Source: Firmicutes bacterium UBA4981
GTDB taxonomy: Bacteria; Bacillota; SHA-98; UBA4971
Direction of reading: 5' to 3'
NCBI GenBank assembly: GCA_002398515.1
Contig: DGZL01000118.1
Span: forward strand, 1-12,309
Length of the DNA: 12,309 nt
The position numbers were made by a program, and so were the translations under genes. Of the stretch, positions 1-6,979 are shown piece after piece. The notes beneath the pieces are model-generated. The model worked only from the letters and a program-made list of their open reading frames with translations. It was not told where the DNA came from and did no database searches. The stretch's first letter is position 1; each line of letters starts with the position of its first letter.

Positions 1-2588
1 GATATTGCCAGCATCTGCTGCTCCCCTCCGGACAACGTACCTGCAAGTTGGTTGCGCCTTTCAGCAAGACGCGGAAACAGCTCCAGTGCCATGTCAATGC
101 CTTCCTCAGCCAGCCTGCGGTCTCTTACCACATACCCTCCGAGCTCCAGGTTCTCCAACACTGTAAGCTGAGGGAAAATCCTTCTGCCCTCAGGCACGAT
201 TCCAATTCCGGCCCTTGCAATTTCTGAAGTAGGCATACCGTCTATCCTTTCGCCCATGAACCGGATTTCGCCTGAGGTTGGCGGAACCCTCCCAAGGATA
301 GTCTTCAGCATCGTCGTCTTACCTGATGCATTGCTCCCCAAGAAAACCACAAGTTCGCCTGGATTTATCTCGGCATCTATACCTTGGAGCACCTTTACCG
401 AACCGTATGATGAATGGACGCCTCTGAGTTCAAGGATCGAGCCGGCAGTCAATGGCGAGCTCTCGTGTGCAGTCACACGCTCGCTATCCGCAGCCTGGCA
501 AACGTCACACAGATATAAGTGCCCATCAGGTACACTTGGCTGTTGATCACATAGACTTAAGTGTTCATCACGTGGTCTCGGGCATTCATCATCGAAGGAA
601 TCCAGTCGTCCATCACTGGAATTCCGATCTTTGTGAGATGAACTCGAATGTTCAAGGCGCATGCCTGCGACCTTCTTGGCATCTGCCCCGGCGTCCCCCT
701 GCCCGTCCCTTGCAAGTTCATCTGTGCTATCTCCCACGGCATCCTTCGAGGCATCCCGCCCTCCCCCGGTCCCGAGATATGCATGGATCACTTCAGGATT
801 TGCCACCACTTCCCGAGGAGTCCCTTCTGCAATCTTCTCACCGTGATCTAGGACGATCACCCTGTCACACGCTCCTGCAATCACGTCCATCCTATGCTCT
901 ATGACAAGTACCGTATACCCATGCTCCCTGAGAACACAGATCCCGCGGACGACTTCTTCCGCCTCGTCAGGTGTCATCCCGGCTGTCGGCTCATCCAAGA
1001 GCAGGATCCGAGGAGCCAAAGCCAATCCCCTAGCAAGCTCCACTCTGCGCCTTTCAGGATAAGAAAGATCCCTGGCAGGCTCAGTTTCACGAGACGCCAG
1101 ATCCTTGCCGAAGAACTCCAAGGCTTCCCGCGCTTGTTCTACGCCGGCAGCATGGCGCTTCCGGTATTCCTTCGTGCCCAGCACCGCGCTGTACACGTCC
1201 CCCTTAAGCCTCAGGTGGCAGCCGACAAGGACATTTTCCAGAACGCTTTGGTTCTCGAAAAGCCTGATATTTTGGAATGTCCTGACAACACCCAACTCAG
1301 CGATTTTGTGAGGAGGCATATGGGTAACATCATTGCCTAACACTACAATCCGGCCTGACGTAGGATTCACCACTCCGGTAAGGAGATTAAACAACGTAGT
1401 CTTCCCCGCTCCGTTCGGACCGATGATGCCTACCACCTCACCAGGCTTGACGCTAAAGTTTATCTCGGACAAGGCTGTCAGTCCATCGAAGGAACACGTG
1501 ACATCCCTAATCTCAATCGCCTGCCGGGTCCCAGGTGACGCATAGCCTACATCGCCACAGGCACAGCCTCCGGCCGAGCAGTGCCCAGGTCTACCTGCGC
1601 CCGGACTTCTCAACATGCTTTTGACAGACGAGGCAATAGCAGCGGCGCTTTGCGGAATAAGCCCTTGAGGCCTGTATATCGCAAGAAGCACTAGCGCAAC
1701 CCCGTATATCAACATCCGGTAAATACTGTAGGCACGCAGCATTTCAGGAAAGATGACTAAAACCAGGACACCCAGCATAATACCGGGAAGGCTCCTTAGG
1801 CCGCCCAGCACCACCATGCAATAGACCGTGATAGTCTCCTGCATTGTGAAGTTCTGAGGAAAAATCGCCCTCTGCCAGGATGCAAACAAAGCACCGGCAA
1901 GCCCTGCAAGCGCAGCTCCCCACACGAACGCAGCCACTCGGTACTTGGCCACATCAACACCCATGCATGATGCAGCCACGGGATCCTCCCGGATAGATGA
2001 CCAAGCGCGTCCGACACTTGAGCGCACTACTCGACTGACAATCACGACTGCAGCCACTGCAACTACCCATATGAAAGCATAGGACATCTCAAGGGAATCG
2101 AAGCTTACCCCAAGGATCCTAGGAGAGTCAATGGCTACTATCCCGTTAGGCCCGTTTGTGATATTAATCGGACGATCCAAGTTATTCAGTAGGATACGGA
2201 TAATCTGCCCGAAGCCCAACGTCACCATTGCCAGGTAGTCGCCTTTCAAATGAAGCGTGGGAATACTCACCAGGAGAGCAGCCAAAACTGATGCGCATAT
2301 TCCGCAGGCCGCTGCAGGCAAGAAAGGCAGATGAAGTCCGAATTGAGGTGATGCAAGTAAAGCATATGTGTACGCCCCAATCCCGTAGAACGCAGCATAT
2401 CCAAGATCCAGCAGTCCTGCCTCGCCTGCCACGATATTCAAGCCCAAGGCAAGTATGAGATACAACGCGACCGACCCGCCGAGTCTCATATAGTAGAAGT
2501 TCCCTGTGATCAGGGGGAGACATGCCAAAACCACATATCCTGCATATATCATCCACGGCCGGACTCGAAATCTCGCGCTACGATTCAT
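1..2588 (-). CDS. LivM-LivG-LivF triple-fusion permease/ATPase (3' end outside window)
   Basis: Start ATG at 2588 lies 20 bases after the livH stop, behind a GGGAGGGAAGGGAG purine tract. I read 862 codons with no stop before the window edge. Residues 1-312 are LivM: membrane segments, the GEAGLLDLGYAAF motif, a cytosolic coupling loop SVGRAWSSIREDPVAA, and the usual end YRPQGLIP. Residues 313-356 are a linker with C337, C342 and C344. Residues 357-607 are LivG: Walker A GPNGAGKTT (390-398), signature LSYPE (508-512), Walker B LLLDEP (D532/E533), H-loop His565, end AYLGT. Residues 608-716 are a hydrophilic linker with four cysteines. From 717 on is LivF: Walker A GSNASGKTT (751-759), signature LSGGE (852-856), then truncation; roughly 100 residues should remain. 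Seen: one frame. Inferred: one chain supplying one permease and both ATPases, partnering the LivH encoded just upstream. Confidence 0.88.
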   Translation of the reverse strand, partial: MNRSARFRVRPWMIYAGYVVLACLPLITGNFYYMRLGGSVALYLILALGLNIVAGEAGLLDLGYAAFYGIGAYTYALLASPQFGLHLPFLPAAACGICASVLAALLVSIPTLHLKGDYLAMVTLGFGQIIRILLNNLDRPINITNGPNGIVAIDSPRILGVSFDSLEMSYAFIWVVAVAAVVIVSRVVRSSVGRAWSSIREDPVAASCMGVDVAKYRVAAFVWGAALAGLAGALFASWQRAIFPQNFTMQETITVYCMVVLGGLRSLPGIMLGVLVLVIFPEMLRAYSIYRMLIYGVALVLLAIYRPQGLIPQSAAAIASSVKSMLRSPGAGRPGHCSAGGCACGDVGYASPGTRQAIEIRDVTCSFDGLTALSEINFSVKPGEVVGIIGPNGAGKTTLFNLLTGVVNPTSGRIVVLGNDVTHMPPHKIAELGVVRTFQNIRLFENQSVLENVLVGCHLRLKGDVYSAVLGTKEYRKRHAAGVEQAREALEFFGKDLASRETEPARDLSYPERRRVELARGLALAPRILLLDEPTAGMTPDEAEEVVRGICVLREHGYTVLVIEHRMDVIAGACDRVIVLDHGEKIAEGTPREVVANPEVIHAYLGTGGGRDASKDAVGDSTDELARDGQGDAGADAKKVAGMRLEHSSSSHKDRNSSDGRLDSFDDECPRPRDEHLSLCDQQPSVPDGHLYLCDVCQAADSERVTAHESSPLTAGSILELRGVHSSYGSVKVLQGIDAEINPGELVVFLGSNASGKTTMLKTILGRVPPTSGEIRFMGERIDGMPTSEIARAGIGIVPEGRRIFPQLTVLENLELGGYVVRDRRLAEEGIDMALELFPRLAERRNQLAGTLSGGEQQMLAI

Positions 2589-2608
2589 GGCTCCCTTCCC
2601 TCCCCCAC

Positions 2609-3538
2609 TTACACTTTCTCGTCTACAGGTTTCCCCAAGATTCCTTGGGGTCTCAGTATCAGCACTGCAATGAGCACCGAAAAAACAATGACGTCCTTAT
2701 ATACCGGCGCCAAAAACAGAACCCCGAGGCTTTCCGCAAGTCCGAGGACAAGCCCGCCTGCCATTGCACCGCGGACATTACCGATGCCTCCCAGCACCGC
2801 AGCGGTAAAAGCCTTCATACCGGCGGAAAAGCCTATCATGAAATCCACCTGTGTGTAGTAAAGTCCTATCATTACACCTGCAATCCCTGCCAAGCCTGAG
2901 CCGACGATAAAAGCGGCTGAGATCACCCTTTGCGTCCTAATCCCCATGTATTCCGCAGCTTCCCTGTCCTGGCTCGTGGCTCTCATGGCTTTACCCAACA
3001 TTGTATGGGTTACCGCATAGTCCATAGCTAGCATAAGCGCAATTGACACGCAGATTATGATAAGGCGTGTCGCGGATATGGTAGCCCCGAGCGCGCTAAT
3101 TGCCCAGTCAGATGAAATGACAAGTTCAGTCTGATAAGCTTTCGCGCGCCCTTGTGTCAGAAGCATAGCCACGTTCTGCAGGATTATAGACGCGCCAAGG
3201 GCCGAGATAAGAGTCGTGAGCCTTGAGCCTTTTTGAAGCGGACGGTAGGCGAACCGTTCAATTGTGCCTCCCAGCACTGAGGTGACAACCACTGCGCCAA
3301 ACACCATGGAAACCAGCACTGGTCCGGATTTTGCCAGAGCAGTCCCTCCCCTTACGAACAACTGGAGGACTCCCCATCCTATCAAGGATCCGACCATGAA
3401 AACATCACCGTGGGCGAAGTTGAGCATCCTCAAAATCCCGTAGACCATGGAGTACCCCAGCGCCAAAAGTGCATAGATACTGCCTAATGTAAGGCCGTTT
3501 ATTACCTGCTGGGGAAGTTGAGCCAAAATCTGTTCCAT
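2609..3538 (-). CDS. livH: Liv-type ABC importer permease LivH (T-box-controlled operon)
   Basis: A 309-residue inner-membrane permease of the hydrophobic/branched-chain amino acid (HAAT) family, of usual LivH length. The family N-terminus is clear: NGLTLGSIYALLALGYSMVY (14-33) then RMLNFAHGD (37-45). The cytosolic loop that contacts an ATPase is GKAMRATSQDREAAEYMGI (182-200). Next come AFTAAVLGGIGNVRGA (243-258) and the terminal LILRPQGILG. The ATG at 3538 follows a double stop (TAG TAA) ending the binding-protein gene, and its GGAGGT ribosome site is embedded in the last codons of that gene, so the two are translationally linked. It should pair with the LivM part of the fusion protein downstream. 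Substrate cannot be read from this subunit; the leader points to tryptophan. Confidence 0.93.
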   Translation of the reverse strand: MEQILAQLPQQVINGLTLGSIYALLALGYSMVYGILRMLNFAHGDVFMVGSLIGWGVLQLFVRGGTALAKSGPVLVSMVFGAVVVTSVLGGTIERFAYRPLQKGSRLTTLISALGASIILQNVAMLLTQGRAKAYQTELVISSDWAISALGATISATRLIIICVSIALMLAMDYAVTHTMLGKAMRATSQDREAAEYMGIRTQRVISAAFIVGSGLAGIAGVMIGLYYTQVDFMIGFSAGMKAFTAAVLGGIGNVRGAMAGGLVLGLAESLGVLFLAPVYKDVIVFSVLIAVLILRPQGILGKPVDEKV

Positions 3539-3541
3539 TTA

Positions 3542-4738
3542 CTAAACCTCCGCAGGGTACTCTTTGACCTCTCGGAAATCGCCGTTTTCTACCTGATATA
3601 CATAGATACTGGCTCCCAATACGTCGCCTTTCTCGTCAAAACCGATAGGGAAACCCATTATGCCTTTGTAGTCACGTATGCTATGGACCGCATCCAGTGC
3701 CTTGGCCTTAGTAAGACCTGCCGGATTGTCTCCTGCAGCTACTCTTAAAGCTTCAATCAGGATCTTCGTAGCCTCGTAGCTCTGCCCGGAGAATACGCTC
3801 ATTGCGCCGTATTTGCCTTCGAACTTCCGGATAAATTCGCGTGCAGCAGGAACTTCAGCAATATCACGCCCGATTGCAGTAATATACATTCCTTCAGCTG
3901 CCCCTCCGGCGCCTGCAACCAATTGGTCCTTCTCCTTCATGCAGTCTCCTCCCATGAACCTGGCTGATAAGCCCAGGCCTATTGCCTGTTTCATAAGACC
4001 TGCGGCTTGAGCCGGGTTTGAGAGTCCAAGGTAAATCAGATCCGGTTGTGTGGCTTTCACCCGAGTAAGGATAGGCGAAAAGTCTCGGTCTTCGAGGGTA
4101 ATCTGTCCGCGCGTCACCTTGACCCGTATTTGATTCAAGGCAGCTGCCACCTGGTCAGCCAGTCCCTGTCCGTAGGTGCCTTTATCGTCGATGATATAAA
4201 CGTTCTTCGCCTTAATCTCTTCTGCAATGAACCTGGCAGCAGCAGGACCTTGGGCATCGTCCCTCGGACATATCCTGTGCATGACACGGTATCCCCGTTC
4301 ACTAAGGTCAGGGTTCGTGGCGGACTGGCTGATTATTACAAGACCTGCTCGATCATATGCAGGGAGCGCAGCGCTGACAGTTGCGCTATTCATGGGACCT
4401 ACGACGCCGAGGACGTTCTTGTCCATGGCGAACCTTTCCGCTGCCAACACGCCCTTAGAAGGGTCTCCCATATCGTCTCCGATAGCAACTTCAATCTTCC
4501 GTCCCTTGATCCCGCCTTCGGCATTTGCCTCTTCCACCGCCATCTGAATGGCGTTTAGAGCATCCAACCCTATCTTGGACAAATCCCCTGTAAACGGTCC
4601 CGCAGCACCGATCTTGACAGGCGGAAGCTCCTTGCCGTACACAAAACCCGTCCCGACACACAGAACTAGAATTACCATAGATACCAACTTGACCAGATTT
4701 CGCATCTTTCCAAACCGAAGCCTAAACATTCTCTTCAT
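3542..4738 (-). CDS. Liv-type substrate-binding protein, first gene after Trp-type T-box
   Basis: A 398-residue extracytoplasmic binding protein of the LivJ/LivK type (type I periplasmic fold, Peripla_BP_6). Residues 1-35 form a Sec signal peptide with a basic start, a hydrophobic core near 16-31 and probable cleavage after VYG. The only cysteine in the core (LVLC) lacks a small residue before it, so this is not a good lipobox. Mature landmarks are VKIGAAGPFTGD, the ligand-loop segment SQSATNPDL (137-145), RDDAQG, GTYGQG (187-192) and a C-terminal GFDEKGD. ATG 4738 has AAGGAGG ten bases upstream. It is the first coding region after the T-box terminator, so its transcription depends on readthrough. 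Homology alone suggests branched-chain amino acids; the T-box argues for tryptophan or another aromatic ligand. Ligand identity is unproven. Confidence 0.9.
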   Translation of the reverse strand: MKRMFRLRFGKMRNLVKLVSMVILVLCVGTGFVYGKELPPVKIGAAGPFTGDLSKIGLDALNAIQMAVEEANAEGGIKGRKIEVAIGDDMGDPSKGVLAAERFAMDKNVLGVVGPMNSATVSAALPAYDRAGLVIISQSATNPDLSERGYRVMHRICPRDDAQGPAAARFIAEEIKAKNVYIIDDKGTYGQGLADQVAAALNQIRVKVTRGQITLEDRDFSPILTRVKATQPDLIYLGLSNPAQAAGLMKQAIGLGLSARFMGGDCMKEKDQLVAGAGGAAEGMYITAIGRDIAEVPAAREFIRKFEGKYGAMSVFSGQSYEATKILIEALRVAAGDNPAGLTKAKALDAVHSIRDYKGIMGFPIGFDEKGDVLGASIYVYQVENGDFREVKEYPAEV

Positions 4739-4832
4739 TTCTCTTCTGCCTCCTTACTTCTCGTTTTTGACATCATTCCCACTCATTGACATGAACGAGG
4801 TTTTCTCACAGACACACTCCGAAAAAGGACAT

Positions 4833-4863
4833 AAAAAAACCCGTCCTGCTGTGAGGACGGGTT
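4833..4863 (-). terminator. T-box-controlled intrinsic terminator
   Basis: On the minus strand AACCCGTCCT pairs with AGGACGGGTT, a perfect 10-base stem around a 6-base loop, followed by an uninterrupted T tract (stem and T run share the last bases). It sits directly after the T-box core, where the attenuator of a transcriptional T-box belongs. Confidence 0.95.
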
Positions 4864-5154
4864 ACTTACCGCGGTGCCACCTCGATTAGTCCGGACGAGC
4901 TCCCTCATACATAATGAGGCAATACTCGCCTGACTCTCTCTCCAGGTACGGGAGGGTTAATCTCCTTATACCCTGCCTCTATATCGGGAGGAACCCGGTA
5001 GACCCTACTTGACTCAAAATTCTTTCCGGCCCACTGCTCTTAGGCCCATTCAGTCGTGCTTCCCGGCGCCAGGCTTACACTGTCCCTGACTCGCTTTGCC
5101 AGTAGTGATACGCTTACTAGCCCCAATCATCGCAAGTGATTATTCTAATTGCCC
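4833..5154 (-). ncRNA. T-box riboswitch leader, tryptophan specificity predicted
   Basis: About 320 bases of untranslated leader. Stem I base: UCACUUGC (5139-5132) pairs with GCAGUGG (5037-5031), flanked by kink-turn elements GAUGA (5131-5127) and AGAGC (5040-5036). The specifier-loop S-turn AGUA is at 5118-5115. The distal region has CAGG...GUGUAAGCCUG as in classical Stem I. Opposite AGUA is UGAA followed by the specifier UGG (5048-5046). The T-box core AGGUGGCACCGCGG is at 4882-4869, and its acceptor-pairing bulge is UGGC (4879-4876). The final C calls for discriminator G73, which bacterial tRNA-Trp has and the Ile, Leu and Val tRNAs (A73) lack. The terminator follows at once. Uncharged tRNA-Trp should stabilise the antiterminator and switch on the transporter. 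The T-box call is very secure; the Trp call rests on two independent matches made by eye. Confidence 0.92.
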
Positions 5155-5158
5155 CGAT

Positions 5159-5186
5159 ATTATCATGTCGAGGTATCGGTTGTCAA
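5159..5186 (-). promoter_or_regulatory. Sigma-A-type promoter of the T-box/transporter operon
   Basis: Perfect -35 TTGACA (5186-5181), 16-base spacer, -10 GATAAT (5164-5159, five of six matches). The predicted start falls at the G run near 5152-5154, just before the first T-box helix. It lies in the gap after fetB, so the transporter has its own transcript. Confidence 0.8.
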
Positions 5187-5224
5187 TAAGAATCTGCGGC
5201 ACGCTAAATGACAGATATCCACTA

Positions 5225-6016
5225 TCAAGTAGAACCTAATGCCTCAGCCTTTAGCATATGGTCAGGCGTAAAGAAAAGACTTGTAGCAAGATACACCACC
5301 ATCATGGATGTTATGGCAACCGCAGCTGCAATCATATACACGACCATGAGCTGATACTTCACTGCATCCACAGGATATGCCCCGGCAATAATTTGCCCTG
5401 CCATCATGCCAGGCAAATGGACGATACCTACAACCATGAGTGAGGAGATTGACGGAAGCATGGCAGATTTCAGCGCATCCCTAATCATGGGCATTACAGC
5501 CTGCCTGGACGTGGCACCGAGGGCCAGCGCAGCCTCAACTTCCGGTTTTCTATGAGTGATATCAGATCTCAGACGGTTGAGGGCAAGGGCGGCGCCTGTC
5601 ATACTATTGCCCAGGATTGAGCCTGCAAGAGGGATGAGGTACCGAGGCGAGTACCAAGGCTTGACACGAAGTATAATGCCTATCACGACAGCAGTCGTAA
5701 GGGCTGACCCTACAAAAATGGATATACCCAACGTAGTAAACATGCCCTTAAGCGTTACCGACTGCCTGGCTACAGCATTCTTGATCGCCGCAGCAAGCAT
5801 AATAACAAGCATTCCGACTACATAATACCACCGCTCCGAAACAAACAAGAGTTGGAGCACATATCCGATAGCGGTTAACTGCACAAATGCCCTTACCGCC
5901 CCTACTGCAAGATCCTTCTCGAGCCCTAAGCGATATCTGAAGGAGACTGCCATGGCGGATATGATAAACAGCACTGCTATCCCAAGCGATGCGTATGACA
6001 AGCTTATGTACTCCAT
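5225..6016 (-). CDS. fetB: FetB-like (UPF0014) ABC transporter permease
   Basis: A 263-residue integral membrane protein, the normal length for the UPF0014/FetB (YbbM) family. Family landmarks are RAFVQLTAIGYVLQ (42-55), IPLAGSILGNSMTGAALAL (128-146), a GATSRQA coupling segment (168-173) and VHLPGMMAGQIIAGA (199-213) followed by VDAVKYQLMVVYMI. About seven hydrophobic segments are visible. The ATG abuts the fetA stop codon, with GGGAG nine bases upstream, so the pair is translationally coupled. In E. coli, FetA-FetB is reported as an iron exporter that helps under oxidative stress; plant relatives (STAR1/STAR2) act in aluminium tolerance. Metal export here is transferred knowledge, not seen in the sequence. 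The gene ends 38 bases before the T-box promoter, with only a weak hairpin between. Confidence 0.88.
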   Translation of the reverse strand: MEYISLSYASLGIAVLFIISAMAVSFRYRLGLEKDLAVGAVRAFVQLTAIGYVLQLLFVSERWYYVVGMLVIMLAAAIKNAVARQSVTLKGMFTTLGISIFVGSALTTAVVIGIILRVKPWYSPRYLIPLAGSILGNSMTGAALALNRLRSDITHRKPEVEAALALGATSRQAVMPMIRDALKSAMLPSISSLMVVGIVHLPGMMAGQIIAGAYPVDAVKYQLMVVYMIAAAVAITSMMVVYLATSLFFTPDHMLKAEALGST

Positions 6017-6754
6017 CTATTTCAACTCCCCAGCGAGAAACTTGCGGCCTAGCTCAGTTGAAGGTCCTAGAAAAAACGCCTCTATATCGCTTTCCTCTAT
6101 GACTCTGCCGTCCACAATAAGGAGAAACCTGTCGCCTACAAGCTTGGAATGCTCAAGACTGTGGCTTACAAAGAGCACTGTTATCCCATACCTGCACCTT
6201 ATATCACAGACAAGCTCCAAAACAGATTTCGCAGTGGCAGGATCCAAGGCGGATGTAGGCTCGTCCATAAGAAGGACTTCGGGTTCATTCATAAGGGTTC
6301 GTGCAATCGCCACCCTTTGCTGCTGGCCGACGGAGAGCTCTCCTGCCAATCGCCCGGGGCTAAGGTCAGGCAAATCCACCATATCCAGCATCTCTCTTAC
6401 CTTAGCTTCGAGCGAGGACGGCTCCACTCCTCGAAGTCCGGGTCCATATGTGAGATTCTCTTGGACAGTTAACGGGAACAGGCTTGGGAGCTGAAACACC
6501 ATCCCTACCTTGCGTCTTAGCCTAATCGGGTCTATCGTGGAAATATCCACCCCGTCTAAGAGCACTCTCCCGGAAGTTGCGCTTTCAAGTCTATTGGCCA
6601 GCCTTAGCATGGTAGACTTGCCTGCCCCGGATGGGCCGCCGATTGCAAGTATAGTTCCTTTTTCTACAGCAACTGATACGTCATCCAAAACGTTACGCAT
6701 CTCACCGTCAATTGATCGGGTTTTCGTAACGTTCAAGAACTCGATCTTGGCCAA
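6017..6754 (-). CDS. fetA: FetA-like ABC transporter ATP-binding protein
   Basis: A 245-residue ATPase partner of the UPF0014 permease. I chose TTG at 6754 because GGAGGT lies eight bases upstream (6768-6763) and the protein then starts in-family with (M)AKIEFLNVTK. The open frame reaches back to 6898, but that extra segment lacks family similarity and contains the likely promoter. From the chosen start: Walker A GGPSGAGKST (39-48, Lys46), Q-loop VFQLPSLFP (Gln88), signature LSVGQ (140-144; Val replaces the usual first Gly), Walker B LLMDEP (D164/E165), H-loop His198. It is set apart from the upstream Liv operon by 211 bases with a separate promoter. The VFQLPSLF and signature context resemble FetA/YbbL and not LivF or LivG. 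It probably drives export of iron or a related metal together with FetB. Confidence 0.86.
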   Translation of the reverse strand: MAKIEFLNVTKTRSIDGEMRNVLDDVSVAVEKGTILAIGGPSGAGKSTMLRLANRLESATSGRVLLDGVDISTIDPIRLRRKVGMVFQLPSLFPLTVQENLTYGPGLRGVEPSSLEAKVREMLDMVDLPDLSPGRLAGELSVGQQQRVAIARTLMNEPEVLLMDEPTSALDPATAKSVLELVCDIRCRYGITVLFVSHSLEHSKLVGDRFLLIVDGRVIEESDIEAFFLGPSTELGRKFLAGELK

Positions 6755-6800
6755 GCCTTCGCACCTCCACGCCTTCGGCAAGAATAAGTCCGGTACCCCA

Positions 6801-6829
6801 ATACTACTCTCATAGGTTATCCACGTCAA
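6801..6829 (-). promoter_or_regulatory. Putative promoter of fetAB
   Basis: TTGACG (6829-6824, five of six) and TAGTAT (6806-6801, four of six) with an ideal 17-base spacer. The start would fall near 6794, leaving a leader of about 40 bases before the TTG start at 6754. This supports both an independent fetAB unit and the shorter FetA start. Confidence 0.55.
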
Positions 6830-6959
6830 ACTGAGTTGAGCTGGGCACCACTTCTGCCGGTATACAGTTACGGTAAGCGGCGGATGAGGATCGCGCAAGA
6901 AGCAGAGGGCGGGTATTTATGGAAGCAGGAGAGGAATATTCGCGAGACGGGGATAGGCA

Positions 6960-6979
6960 CAGGCCTCATGAGAGGCCTG
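6960..6979 (-). other. Perfect stem-loop across the livF stop codon
   Basis: CAGGCCTC and GAGGCCTG form an 8-bp perfect stem with a 4-base loop. The livF stop codon is inside the hairpin. No T run follows, so I do not call it an intrinsic terminator; it may be an mRNA 3'-end or stability element for the Liv operon. Confidence 0.55.

Noticed and set aside
452..1340. Plus-strand open frames of up to about 150 codons over the left part of the window
   Set aside because: They lie opposite the LivMGF frame, whose translation shows continuous family motifs; their own translations are low-complexity and unlike any family.
4046..4558. 170-codon plus-strand open frame
   Set aside because: Antisense shadow of the binding-protein gene at 3542-4738, with no ribosome site and no recognisable motif.
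5041..5052. Alternative reading of the T-box specifier as GGG, GGC or a branched-chain codon
   Set aside because: The conserved GAA is immediately followed by UGG, the position used in known T-boxes, and the UGGC bulge independently fits G73; no Ile, Leu or Val codon sits at this position.
5187..5224. ATCTG...CAGAT hairpin after fetB as a terminator
   Set aside because: Only five base pairs with a 15-base loop and a broken T run; too weak to call.
6755..6898. N-terminal extension of FetA from a start at 6898
   Set aside because: The extra 48 residues lack ABC features and overlap a good promoter; TTG 6754 has a well-spaced GGAGGT.
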